NCBI RefSeq assembly: GCF_010122465.1
Contig: NZ_WLZY01000004.1
Location: 1 to 64,000 of the forward strand
Length of the DNA: 64,000 nt
From: Phytoactinopolyspora mesophila
GTDB taxonomy: Bacteria; Actinomycetota; Actinomycetes; Jiangellales; Jiangellaceae
Reading direction: 5' to 3'
Of this stretch, positions 15,932-24,495 are shown in pieces (positions within the stretch are counted from its first letter, which is position 1; the number at the start of each line of letters is the position of its first letter). The notes under the pieces are model-generated. The model saw only the letters and a program-made list of their open reading frames with translations. It searched no databases and was not told the DNA's origin. The position numbers and the translations under genes were made by a program.

Positions 15932-16966
15932 ATGCCACTGACTCTGCATATCGACGCCGCTCGCTGGCGCGAGCACCTCTCGCGCTTCGTCGAACCGGAC
16001 GGCGCGGCCGTCGTTCCCGTCGCCAAAGGCAACGGCTACGGTTTTGGCAACTCCACGCTGGCGGCCGAGGCAACCAAGCTCGGCGCCGACACCGTGGCGG
16101 TCGGGACATACGAGGAGTTGCCTGAGATCAGCCAGGCATTCCGCGGTGATCTTCTCGTCCTCACACCCTGGCGGCCATGGCTGGGCGGCGCCGGCGACGA
16201 CGAACGCGTCATCCACACCATTTCCCGGGTGGCGGATTTGCAGACACTGGTGCAACACGGGGGCCGCCCACGTGTGGTGCTCGAGGTGCTCACCAGCATG
16301 CGGCGCCACGGCATCGATCCTGGCCAGCTCGAGACGGTGATCGAACTGCTCGCCGGCGTGCGGTTCGAAGGCTTCGCGTTACACCTGCCGCTGGCCGGCG
16401 ACCACACCGACGAGGCGCGGCGACTGGCCACGACGGCCTTCAGCACGGTCGAGGGGGTGCCCCGCCGGCTTTGGGTCAGCCATCTGACCTCCGCCGCGGC
16501 GGGCGAACTCGCCGCGAAGACCGGCGCCGAAGTCCGGTTGCGAGTAGGCTCCGCGCTCTGGCTCGGCGACCGGGGAGCCCTGGCCGCCCGCGGCACGGTC
16601 ATCGACGTCCACCAGGTCCGGCGCGGCGAGCGCTACGGCTATCGGCAACGCCGCGCGCGCCGGAACGGCTCGGTGATCGTCGTCGCCGGTGGCACGGCAC
16701 ACGGCATCGCGATGGAGGCGCCGTCGCCGGTCGTGACAGCTCGGCAGCGGGCCGCCTCGATCGCGAAGGGTGGCCTCGAGGCGACCGGCCGGGCGCTGTC
16801 ACCGTTTCACGTGGGTGGCAAACAGCGATGGTTCGCTGAACCGCCACACATGCAATGCTCCATGATCTGGCTGCCCGGCGACGTGACGCCGCCCGCGCCC
16901 GGAGACGAGCTAGACGTCGATGTCCGGTTCACGACGACGGCCTTTGATCGCATCAGCTGGGGTTAA
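15932..16966 (+). CDS. Alanine racemase-like PLP barrel protein
   Basis: A 344-residue protein with the alanine racemase N-terminal TIM barrel. The PLP-binding lysine motif is recognisable but altered: VPVAKGNGYGFG instead of VVKANAYGHG. The barrel also shows MRRHGIDP and GFALHLPL. The C-terminal half is divergent: the usual GYADG/tyrosine catalytic segment is not seen, and HMQCSMIWLP stands near the RVSMD position. So it may be a specialised or non-racemase family member, acting with the FemX-like partner encoded just upstream. ATG at 15932, two bases after the previous stop, gives a clear operon. Confidence 0.8.
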   Translation: MPLTLHIDAARWREHLSRFVEPDGAAVVPVAKGNGYGFGNSTLAAEATKLGADTVAVGTYEELPEISQAFRGDLLVLTPWRPWLGGAGDDERVIHTISRVADLQTLVQHGGRPRVVLEVLTSMRRHGIDPGQLETVIELLAGVRFEGFALHLPLAGDHTDEARRLATTAFSTVEGVPRRLWVSHLTSAAAGELAAKTGAEVRLRVGSALWLGDRGALAARGTVIDVHQVRRGERYGYRQRRARRNGSVIVVAGGTAHGIAMEAPSPVVTARQRAASIAKGGLEATGRALSPFHVGGKQRWFAEPPHMQCSMIWLPGDVTPPAPGDELDVDVRFTTTAFDRISWG

Positions 16967-16968
16967 CC

Positions 16969-17081
16969 GCTCCGGCAGATGGAGTCGCTCCTCGCCCAGC
17001 AGACTCGGTCGGGGGAGGCTTCGCCATCGACCTCCCTCGCTGATGCCCACCACACCATGGAGAGACTCCATCTGCCGGAGC
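16969..17081. repeat. 18-base perfect inverted repeat between convergent genes
   Basis: GCTCCGGCAGATGGAGTC at 16969-16986 recurs as its exact reverse complement at 17064-17081. An inner GGGAGG/CCTCCC pair lies between them. The 77-base loop is large for a simple terminator. It lies exactly between the end of the racemase-like gene (+) and the end of the stress-protein gene (-), so bidirectional termination is the simplest role. Confidence 0.8.
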
Positions 17082-17105
17082 CATCCAGCCCAGCAAAGCG
17101 GGGGG

Positions 17106-17597
17106 TCAGAGCGTCGGCAAAAGGCCGGCCCGCGCCAGTATCCCGCGTGCGTCCTCGGTGTATCCGCCCCGGATGACCAGGTCGTACTGCGCGGCCACGA
17201 GGTTACGGGTGGACGAGTAGCCGTTGCGCCCAGCCGTGACGGCATGAGACGCGAAGCCGAATGCCGCACCCCATGTCGCACCGATCATGGCACCGACCAG
17301 GATCAAGCCGAGCCAGGCGAATCCCGGTGAGAAGAGCCCGAGCAGCAGACCGAAGAACGATCCCAGGCCGGCACCGGTGAGCGCGCCGTGTCCGGTAGCG
17401 CGAAGCTTAGATGTCTGGCCGGTCACTCGTTCGACCAGCCGAAGATCGGATCCGACGATATCGACATTGTCGATCGGAAAGCCGTCCTGGGCGAGCTGCC
17501 GGACCGCGGACTGGGCTTCGTCATACGACGGGTAAGTCGCGACGGTGTTCCAGGCTGCTTTGATCGGGTCGAACTGGGGGGTGTCCGTGAATGTCAT
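17106..17597 (-). CDS. General stress protein, DUF1269/GSP17M-like membrane protein
   Basis: A 163-residue protein. Residues 15-45 form a small ferredoxin-like fold typical of general stress protein 17M (TVATYPSYDEAQSAVRQLAQDGFPIDNVDIVGSDL), followed by a glycine-rich double transmembrane hairpin (GAGLGSFFGLLLGLF ... LGLILVGAMIGATWGAAFGF) and a short cytoplasmic tail. The ATG at 17597 has a GAGAGGAG ribosome binding site; upstream codons to 17681 lack homology. Function unknown; such proteins are often induced by envelope or osmotic stress. Confidence 0.85.
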   Translation of the reverse strand: MTFTDTPQFDPIKAAWNTVATYPSYDEAQSAVRQLAQDGFPIDNVDIVGSDLRLVERVTGQTSKLRATGHGALTGAGLGSFFGLLLGLFSPGFAWLGLILVGAMIGATWGAAFGFASHAVTAGRNGYSSTRNLVAAQYDLVIRGGYTEDARGILARAGLLPTL

Positions 17598-17785
17598 CGT
17601 GATCTCCTCTCGCTGAGGATCCACCACCATCGTCGGTCGCACGGCTGAGATGTACCTGTGCTTAACCTGTGAAATACCCAAGAACCGCGACCTTCACCCC
17701 TATCTGCCCGGCCGGGCCGGTGGACGAGGGTGCGGCGAGCCGTTTGGCCCATCGTCAACAGGCCGCCGGCCGCTGCCGACTCGGC

Positions 17786-19027
17786 TCAGATCAGGCGTTT
17801 GACTACTTCGCCCCCCTGTACGACGAGTACGACGTTGCTTGGATCGGCGAGCAAGCCGATGTCGGACAGCGGATCACCGGCGCACACGACGAGATCGGCA
17901 AGTTTGCCAGCCTCGATGCTCCCGACCCGGTCGGCGACACCCAGCAGCGTCGCGGCGTTCAGCGTTCCGGCTTGGATGGCGGCCATCGGGTCCATGCCGA
18001 CCGACACCAGTTGGCTGAGCTCGGTCAGGTTCGTGCCATGCACGGAGATCGCCGCATCAGTGCCCATCGCCACCCGCACACCTCGGCGCACGGCCTCGGA
18101 GATGCGTTCGAAGGTGCGCTCTTCCAGGGCCAGCTTCGCCTCGTACGCCGCGATCGGCAGCAAGTGTCTGCGGTCGTGATAGCCGACGAAGGTCGACAGC
18201 GTGGGAACCAGGAACGTGCCCCGTTCGAGCATCAGGTCGATACCCTCATCGTCGATGAGATAGCCGTGTTCGATGCTGGTGACACCTCCACGCACCGCGT
18301 TGCGGATGCCGGCTGCGCCCTGGGCGTGTGCGGCGATGGCACGTCCTCCGTGCCGGGCGACCTCCTCGGCGATGGCGGCGATCTCACCGACTGTCAGGCC
18401 TTCGTCGTCGGGCGTGTCCGACGGGCTCGACACACCCCCGGTCGCACAGAGCTTGATCACGTCGGCGCCGTCCCGGATCAACCGTCGCGCTCCGACCCGG
18501 GCTTCTTGCTCCGAATCGACGATCTCCGCCGCCGACAGCGGGTGATCGCCGTGCAAGTCGATGCCAGTGGGCCATCGGAAGTCCGCGTGCCCGCCGGTGT
18601 GGCTCATCAATCGCACGGCTACCTGCAGCCGCGGAGCGCGCAGCAAGCCCCGCTCCTGAGCCATCCGGAAACCGGCGTCCAGCCCACCGAGGTCACGGAC
18701 GCTGGTGACGCCAGCATCGAGAGTGAGCTGCGCGCGGGCCGCCACCTCGAACGCGGCCAGGCTCTGGTTGACGTCGAGGTTGTTCAGCAACAACTTCGAT
18801 GCGTCCTGGTAGGCCAGGTGGACATGGCAGTCGATGAGTCCCGGCAGGAGTGTCCGGCCGCCGAGGTCAACGGTGGTGCTCCCTTCCAGCAGCCCGATCG
18901 CGCCGGCAGCGGGCCCCGCGTATGTGATCAGATCTCCGTTGACGACGACGGTTGCGTCGTCGATCGGATCGCTACCGGTGCCATCGATCAGGCGGACGTG
19001 GGTGTAGGCGGTACGAATCTCGGTCAC
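17786..19027 (-). CDS. Metal-dependent amidohydrolase (prolidase/imidazolonepropionase-like)
   Basis: A 413-residue amidohydrolase-superfamily enzyme. Visible ligands are the HxH pair in LIDCHVHLAY, the bridging lysine in DVIKLCATGG, histidines in AIAAHAQG and SIEHGYL, and the catalytic aspartate in AMGTDAAI. The beta-sandwich cap is split between the two ends (TVVVNGDLITYAG and ADLVVCAGDPL). It likely hydrolyses a dipeptide or N-acyl amino acid. I use the GTG at 19027, which has an AGAAAGG site and opens the conserved region. The AbgT transporter gene upstream, 47 bases away, probably imports its substrate; both would be controlled by the divergent Lrp-like gene. Confidence 0.9.
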   Translation of the reverse strand: MTEIRTAYTHVRLIDGTGSDPIDDATVVVNGDLITYAGPAAGAIGLLEGSTTVDLGGRTLLPGLIDCHVHLAYQDASKLLLNNLDVNQSLAAFEVAARAQLTLDAGVTSVRDLGGLDAGFRMAQERGLLRAPRLQVAVRLMSHTGGHADFRWPTGIDLHGDHPLSAAEIVDSEQEARVGARRLIRDGADVIKLCATGGVSSPSDTPDDEGLTVGEIAAIAEEVARHGGRAIAAHAQGAAGIRNAVRGGVTSIEHGYLIDDEGIDLMLERGTFLVPTLSTFVGYHDRRHLLPIAAYEAKLALEERTFERISEAVRRGVRVAMGTDAAISVHGTNLTELSQLVSVGMDPMAAIQAGTLNAATLLGVADRVGSIEAGKLADLVVCAGDPLSDIGLLADPSNVVLVVQGGEVVKRLI

Positions 19028-19073
19028 CAGGCCTTTCTCAACGTACGAACTGCGGCAGGGCTGATAGAGCGGC

Positions 19074-20666
19074 TCAGAGGTGAATCCCCATCCCCGGACC
19101 AACCGGAGTGCCGGTGAAGAAGAACACCGCGAGCACCACGATCCAGAGGACCAAGAACACCAGGCTGAACGGAAGTGCTCGCGCAATCACCGTACCGAGT
19201 CCCGCATTCGGCGCGTATGCCCGCAGGAAACCCAGGATGATCACCATGTACGGATTGAGCGGGCTCAGCCCATTCGTTGCGGAGTCGCCGATCCGGAAGG
19301 CGGCCTGAATGAAGCCGGGTTCGTAACCGAGCAAGGCGAACATCGGAACGAACACCGCCGCGAAGAGCGTCCACTGCGCCGACCCGGAGATCACGAAGAG
19401 GTTGATCAACGCCGCCAGAATCACGAAGGCGACGATCGCGCCGAAGCCAGTGAAGTTCGCTCGCTCCAAGAGGTCGGCGCCGGTCACCGCCAGCCACGAC
19501 GACAGCCCGCTCCAGTTGAACAAGGCCAGGAACTGAGCCATGACGAAGGCGACGACCAGGAAGCCGGACATGTCCTTGACGGCACCCGCCATCATCGAAG
19601 CGATGCTCGCGCCCCCGGTCACGGTTCGCAGGACCAGACCATAGGTGATGGACGGCACGATGAGTGTCAGGAAGACCAGGAAAACCACGGAATCGAGCAA
19701 CGGCGACGACGGCAAGAAGCCGCCGTCCTCGCCCCGCATCGGCGCACCGGCCGGCAGGGTCAGCAGCAGGACGCCACTCACGGTCAGCATCAGTGCCAGA
19801 CCAGACCATCGCAACCCGCGCCGCTCCTGGGGCGACAGTTCGGGGTCCAGCACCACGTCGGTTCCGTCCTCGCTCTTCGCGCCGGTCGAGGTCACGCCCT
19901 CGACAGTCTCCGTAGGCATCTGACGGCGGTTGAGGGACGGTTCCAGCACCCGGTCGATGAGCAGACCGGAGACGAGGCCGAGCAGCACTGCGATGGTCGC
20001 GGTGATGAAGTAGTTCGACACCGGCGTCACGGCTGTGCCTACATCGCCCAGCGGTTCCGCGGCCGCCGTCGTGATGCCACTGAGCAGCGCATCGGCGCTG
20101 GTAATGAATGGACTGCAACTGTATCCGGCGGTGACAGCCGCGAATGAGCCCAGCAGCCCGGCCACCGGATGCCGGCCGGCGGCCTTGAACACCATGGCCG
20201 CCAGCGGTGGCAGCGCCACCATGGCCGCATCGCTCATGATGTTTCCGGCGACCGACACGATCCCGACGACGTACGGCAGCGCCCAGCGCGGTGCCCGGCC
20301 GAACGCCCGGCGCACAACAGCGGCGAGCAGGCCGGTGCGCTGGGCGACCCCCACCGCGAGGAGAATCGTCAGGACCACACCGAGCGGCGGGAACTCGACG
20401 AAGTTGGTCACCATGCCCGTCGTGAGCCAGGTGATGCCCTCACCGGTGAAGAATCCGCGGATGGGTGTCGGCTCTTCGGCGTCGGGGAGTTCGACTACGA
20501 CGTCCGCGGCGGCCATCACCGTCGACACCACGGCGATCACGGCGAACAGAAAGATGAACAGTGCGAATGGATCGGGCAGGCGGTTGCCGGCGCGCTCGAT
20601 TCCGTCGAGGACGCGGGCTCCTAGACCTACCTTTGTGTGAGTACGGGAGTTCGTCACCATGTGCAC
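19074..20666 (-). CDS. AbgT-family transporter
   Basis: A 530-residue inner-membrane transporter of the AbgT family, known for import of p-aminobenzoyl-glutamate or export of sulfonamides. About eleven hydrophobic helices are present. Family landmarks include GIVSVAGNIMSDAAMVALPPL and GYSCSPFITSADALLSG in the substrate region and GLSPLNPYMVIILGF near the end. An inserted cytoplasmic loop (about residues 225-260) is acidic and variable. Start ATG at 20666. It is divergent from an Lrp-type regulator at 20838 and followed by an amidohydrolase, suggesting a scavenging operon for a peptide-like compound. Confidence 0.88.
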   Translation of the reverse strand: MHMVTNSRTHTKVGLGARVLDGIERAGNRLPDPFALFIFLFAVIAVVSTVMAAADVVVELPDAEEPTPIRGFFTGEGITWLTTGMVTNFVEFPPLGVVLTILLAVGVAQRTGLLAAVVRRAFGRAPRWALPYVVGIVSVAGNIMSDAAMVALPPLAAMVFKAAGRHPVAGLLGSFAAVTAGYSCSPFITSADALLSGITTAAAEPLGDVGTAVTPVSNYFITATIAVLLGLVSGLLIDRVLEPSLNRRQMPTETVEGVTSTGAKSEDGTDVVLDPELSPQERRGLRWSGLALMLTVSGVLLLTLPAGAPMRGEDGGFLPSSPLLDSVVFLVFLTLIVPSITYGLVLRTVTGGASIASMMAGAVKDMSGFLVVAFVMAQFLALFNWSGLSSWLAVTGADLLERANFTGFGAIVAFVILAALINLFVISGSAQWTLFAAVFVPMFALLGYEPGFIQAAFRIGDSATNGLSPLNPYMVIILGFLRAYAPNAGLGTVIARALPFSLVFLVLWIVVLAVFFFTGTPVGPGMGIHL

Positions 20667-20837
20667 ACCTCATCGCTCGCGGATTCATGGCGTTGGTGGG
20701 ACGTCGGCGGCCACGCTCGCGGAATGCTCCCGGGTGATCGGCCGGCTCTGGCTTCTGCCCTCATTGATGCGGGACACTACGTCCGGCCGGGCGGAGACTC
20801 GCCCAGGCGCAGGGAATCCGTAGGAATGAAGGATTGA

Positions 20838-21860
20838 ATGCAGGATTCGAACGTGTTGGATGAGCTCGACCTGGAGATCGTCAATGCCCTTCAGCTAGCG
20901 CCGCGGGCACGCTGGGCTGACCTCGCGCCGATTCTCGGGGCCGACCCGACTACGTTGGCCCGGCGCTGGCAGCGACTCACCGACGACGGCATCGCGCGGA
21001 TCACCGTCGTCCCCAGGCGCGGCACGGTCAGCCAGCAATCCGTGGCCTACGTGGAGCTTCGCTGCGCGAACGGGGCTATCCCGAAGGTGACTGCCAGGCT
21101 CGCCGCCGACCCGGACGTGCTGACCATCCATCACACGGCAGGCTTCGCCCAGCTGATGATTGTGCTGACGGCCGGGCCCCGTCTGCCCGACTATCTGCTG
21201 AATCGGATCGGCCCCATCTCGGGCGTCCTGGACTACGCGGTGCACATCATCACTGATCTGCCTTTCGAGACGGACCGCTGGCACATCCGGGCACTGACCG
21301 CGGACCAGCACAATCGCCTCCGGGCACTAGGCGTCGGCGCCGGCGACGGACGGTCATTGGAGGGACGAGTCACCGATCTGGACCGGGAGCTCGTGACCCG
21401 GCTGTGCGTCGATGGGCGGGCCAGCTATCAAGAGCTGGCGGATCAGACCGGCGTCAGCGCCCCCGCCGTGGCTCGCCGGCTGAACCGGCTACTGCGTGCC
21501 CGGGTGATCGGTCTCCGATGTGACGTGTCCCGGCGACGCCTGGGGCTGCCGGGCGCGGTGTTCCTGCGCGGCACGCTTGACCGGGCCGAGTTCCGCACGG
21601 CAATGGGCGAACTCGGTGCGCGGATTCCGGAGCTGAGGCTGATCACGGCGGTCGCCGGCGCGAGCAACTCCCAGCTCTCGGTGTGGCTTCGCTCGATAGC
21701 CGATCTGTTCCAGGTCGAGGAACGACTTGCCCGCGAACTCCCGAGCCTTCGCGTTACCGACCGGATCGTGGTGTTGCGCACCATCAAACTCATGGGGCAC
21801 ATCCTCGACGACTCCGAACGGCGAATCCGTACCGTCCCGATCAACGTCGACTATCTCTGA
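20838..21860 (+). CDS. Lrp/AsnC-family regulator, two-HTH type
   Basis: A 340-residue protein with two Lrp-like halves: an N-terminal HTH (LDELDLEIVNALQLAPRARW ... TTLARRWQRLTDDG) with an AsnC ligand-binding domain, then a second HTH from about residue 178 (LDRELVTRLCVDGRASYQ, VSAPAVARRLNRLLRARVI) and a second ligand domain (LRLITAVAGASNSQLSVWL). Duplicated Lrp proteins like this usually regulate a neighbouring divergent operon in response to an amino acid; the AbgT and amidohydrolase genes are the obvious targets. The shared control region is 20667-20837. Confidence 0.85.
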   Translation: MQDSNVLDELDLEIVNALQLAPRARWADLAPILGADPTTLARRWQRLTDDGIARITVVPRRGTVSQQSVAYVELRCANGAIPKVTARLAADPDVLTIHHTAGFAQLMIVLTAGPRLPDYLLNRIGPISGVLDYAVHIITDLPFETDRWHIRALTADQHNRLRALGVGAGDGRSLEGRVTDLDRELVTRLCVDGRASYQELADQTGVSAPAVARRLNRLLRARVIGLRCDVSRRRLGLPGAVFLRGTLDRAEFRTAMGELGARIPELRLITAVAGASNSQLSVWLRSIADLFQVEERLARELPSLRVTDRIVVLRTIKLMGHILDDSERRIRTVPINVDYL

Positions 21861-21907
21861 ACCCGCGCTGGTAGCCCGCCTGGGCCACAAACGCTGCCCG
21901 AATCCTC

Positions 21908-21996
21908 GGTGATCGTCAGTACGTTGTGGTCGCTGTGAGGTGATCATCAGTACTTTGTGGTCACGGGATTGCGACCACAACGTACTGTCGATCACC
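21908..21996. repeat. Triple 26-base repeat, two direct and one inverted
   Basis: The unit GGTGATCGTCAGTACGTTGT continued by GGTCGC appears at 21908-21933, again with three or four changes at 21939-21965 (GGTGATCATCAGTACTTTGT), and inverted at 21971-21996 with a single mismatch to copy one. The block sits between the convergent ends of the Lrp-like and Fic genes. It can form alternative hairpins from the same strand. Confidence 0.85.
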
Positions 21997-22002
21997 GCTG
22001 TG

Positions 22003-23211
22003 TTACAGGAGGGCCTGGTCCCGTGCCGCATCGGCGATCCGCATACCCAGGTCATCCAGTTCGTCCAGGATGAGCCCCGCACCCCACACTTGGTTACGCT
22101 TCCGCTCGGTCAGCGGGCGCAGGACACCCGCGTCCCGGAGCCGATCGATGGCTGCATACACGCTGCTTACCGGCGCAGCGATCTTTCCGCAAACATCCTC
22201 GGCCGATATGACCGGTTGGGCCGGCAACAGGGCCAGCACCATGTCCACCGCGCTGCCACGGCGCGTCCGTCCCACCCACGTCCGCCATTCCGACTCGATC
22301 TCCGTCAAGCGCTCCGCGGTGGTGTAGGACTCGCTCGCGGCGATCAGCGATGCGCTGGCAAAGGATCTGACAATCGCCCGGAATTCGCCGCGCCGGTAGT
22401 CGTTGAGCAGGCCAAAATAGCCATCGCGGTTCGCCACCAGGGCCGACGCCAGCGGGACAACGATCCTCTTGGTGGCACCTCGGCGGCGCAGAATCGCGTT
22501 GATCAACGCCCTGCCGATACGCCCATTGCCGTCAGTAAAGGGATGAATCGACTCGAACTGAGCATGCGCGATCGCCGCCTGCACCAGAGCGGGAACGTCA
22601 TCGCGGTTGGCGAATCTGACCAGATCGTCCATGTACTCAACGACGGTCTCCCAGGGCGGCGGCACGTAAGTCGCGTGGCGAGGCGAGTAGTCGCTACCGC
22701 CGATCCAGTTCTGAACGTCACGCAGCCGTCCGGCATAGTGACGTTCCACGGGATCGTCCCGCAAGAGTGCCGCATGCGCGGATGTCATGGTGGAAACATC
22801 GATCAGCCGCGTGCGTTCCACCTCCGCGATCATGGTGTCCAGCGCCTCGGTAGCCGCTACCATCGAGGCTGCGGACGAGTTTGTCTTGATGCCGTGCAGG
22901 GCACGAGCGTAGTCATCGATGCTGGCCTCGACCTGCTCGATCTTCGACGAAGCGACCGACTCAGTCCGCAAAAGCAGCACACCGAGCGCGCCCAAGCCGC
23001 GACCGTGCGCGGTATCCAGCGCGGTGACCTCCCGCGCCGCTTGTTCGACCACACTGGCCAGCAACCCATCCACGCTGATCGAGATGTCTGCGATCAGCGG
23101 TGGCAGCGCTACCTCGATCTCGCTCAACATCCGATCGTCGCGAGTGCCGCCGCGAACCGCCTGGCGCCAGGGGCGTATCTCGTGCCTATGCGCCGGCCAC
23201 TCATGGCTCAT
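22003..23211 (-). CDS. Fic-family protein with winged helix
   Basis: A 402-residue Fic protein, likely transferring AMP from ATP to a target hydroxyl. The active motif HPFTDGNGRIGRA begins at residue 223. An N-terminal Fic_N segment carries the inhibitory-helix pattern S88-S-K-I-E92-Q, close to the SxxxE(G/N) consensus of self-inhibited Fic enzymes. The C-terminal 90 residues form a winged helix (SAEDVCGKIAAPVSSVYAAI, then LRDAGVLRPLTERKRNQVW), so the protein can probably bind DNA. Immediately upstream lie strong inverted repeats suggesting autoregulation. Start ATG at 23211. Confidence 0.92.
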   Translation of the reverse strand: MSHEWPAHRHEIRPWRQAVRGGTRDDRMLSEIEVALPPLIADISISVDGLLASVVEQAAREVTALDTAHGRGLGALGVLLLRTESVASSKIEQVEASIDDYARALHGIKTNSSAASMVAATEALDTMIAEVERTRLIDVSTMTSAHAALLRDDPVERHYAGRLRDVQNWIGGSDYSPRHATYVPPPWETVVEYMDDLVRFANRDDVPALVQAAIAHAQFESIHPFTDGNGRIGRALINAILRRRGATKRIVVPLASALVANRDGYFGLLNDYRRGEFRAIVRSFASASLIAASESYTTAERLTEIESEWRTWVGRTRRGSAVDMVLALLPAQPVISAEDVCGKIAAPVSSVYAAIDRLRDAGVLRPLTERKRNQVWGAGLILDELDDLGMRIADAARDQALL

Positions 23212-23223
23212 GTCGGGTCCCCG

Positions 23224-23299
23224 CTAAGTCGGAACAATGATGTCGTTATTCCGACTTAGCTTATCTAACTCGGAATAACGATGAGCTTACTCCGAGTTA
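23224..23299 (-). promoter_or_regulatory. Operator array with TCGGAAT half-sites upstream of fic
   Basis: Two inverted repeats stand in tandem: CTAAGTCGGAA (23224-23234) with TTCCGACTTAG (23249-23259), and TAACTCGGA (23266-23274) with TCCGAGTTA (23291-23299). All half-sites share A(A/C)TCGGA, separated from their mates by 14-16 bases, and GTTATTCCGA/TCGGAATAAC extends the inner sites. Placed just upstream of the Fic start, the array is a probable binding site for the Fic protein's winged helix and may overlap its promoter. Confidence 0.75.
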
Positions 23300-23316
23300 C
23301 GGCCGTGCGCCTCGAA

Positions 23317-24495
23317 TCATCCCGCCCATCGGCCGGTCAGGAAGACGACCGCCCACACACTCATGAGCGGAACGCTGACGGCGAGGTAGACCCACAGCAC
23401 CCATCGGCGGCGGACAGCCAGCAGGGCGATGCCGATCCACAGCGGCCACCACAGGAGGGTGGCGCGCGGGACCGAGAACAACCAGTACGAGGTGGCGAAG
23501 GCGGCCACCTGCAGGCCGACCCACGTCGCCTCACCCCATCGGCGCCACACGATCAGAACCACGGTGAGCGCCACTCCGATCAGGGTGGCGACGAGTTCGG
23601 CGCCGAACATCCACGCGAACCCGGGTGATTGAGTGCCGCCGAAAGCCGCGTTCCACGTGTTCGCCCAGGCGTCCCAGGGCCAGGTGAACTCACGGTTCCA
23701 CTCCTGGGCCTGGGCGTCGAGCCAGGCCAGCCAGTTGCCGGTGAGGTTCTTCAGGTAGGCCATCCACGCCGCCAGTGGTACAAGCGGCAGGAACAGCCAG
23801 CCGAAGCCGGACCAGGAGCGAGCGGCCTGGCGGGTGGTGAGCCAGTGCACTCCGATCGCGATCGCGAGAAAGATCCCGCTGACACGCACGGTGCAGGCCA
23901 GTGCCGCCAGCACGCCCGCCATCAGCCAGTTGCCACGACGTGCTGCCAGCCACGCCGGCAGGGCACACGCGAGAAACAGCGCCTCGGTGTATGGCGCGGC
24001 GAGGAAGACCGCGGGCGGTGCGCACACCCAGGCGAGCACCGCGAGCCGGCCGACCGCCGGACCGCCTTCGAGTTCACCGAGGCGCCCGAGAGCTACCGCG
24101 GCGATTCCCCCGGCAACGAGGGAAATGAACAAGCCGGTGACAACATGCGGGATCCCGATCTGGTGGCCGAGCCAGAGGAGACCAGGCAGCCCGGGGAAGA
24201 ACGCCTCGTTGGGCACGCCGGTGGGCTCACCGCCGTAGCCGAACTCCGCGATGCCACGGTAATGGTGGAAGTCCCACTGGATCCATTGGTCGAACCACCC
24301 GGCGACGTCGGTACCGTTGGCGGCGAACAGCCAGGCTGTCGCGGCCGCGACAATCCACACCGACAGTCGGCTGAGTGCCCAGATGCCCAGCGCGTCGCGA
24401 TCGATCTCCCGCGTCGGCCACGAGGCGCTGCCAGATCGGCCCGGTCTCGCATGGCCGGTGAGCTGACCCGCACTGGTGCCCTCGCCGGCGCTCAT
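23317..24495 (-). CDS. PIG-V-like membrane mannosyltransferase
   Basis: A 392-residue polytopic membrane protein resembling the PIG-V/GPI mannosyltransferase II family, which uses polyprenyl-phosphate-mannose as donor on the outer membrane face. The first extracytoplasmic loop holds the family-like acidic motif (QWDFHHYRGIAEFGYGG) and NEAFFPGLPGLLWL; about nine or ten helices follow. It overlaps the stop of the next glycosyltransferase gene upstream by four bases, so the two are coupled. Acceptor unknown; cell-envelope glycolipid or protein mannosylation is the general role of this class in actinobacteria. Confidence 0.75.
   Translation of the reverse strand: MSAGEGTSAGQLTGHARPGRSGSASWPTREIDRDALGIWALSRLSVWIVAAATAWLFAANGTDVAGWFDQWIQWDFHHYRGIAEFGYGGEPTGVPNEAFFPGLPGLLWLGHQIGIPHVVTGLFISLVAGGIAAVALGRLGELEGGPAVGRLAVLAWVCAPPAVFLAAPYTEALFLACALPAWLAARRGNWLMAGVLAALACTVRVSGIFLAIAIGVHWLTTRQAARSWSGFGWLFLPLVPLAAWMAYLKNLTGNWLAWLDAQAQEWNREFTWPWDAWANTWNAAFGGTQSPGFAWMFGAELVATLIGVALTVVLIVWRRWGEATWVGLQVAAFATSYWLFSVPRATLLWWPLWIGIALLAVRRRWVLWVYLAVSVPLMSVWAVVFLTGRWAG

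Noticed and set aside
17669-19117. 482-codon plus-strand frame over the amidohydrolase
   Set aside because: Antisense shadow; the minus frame has HxH, Lys, His and Asp ligands.
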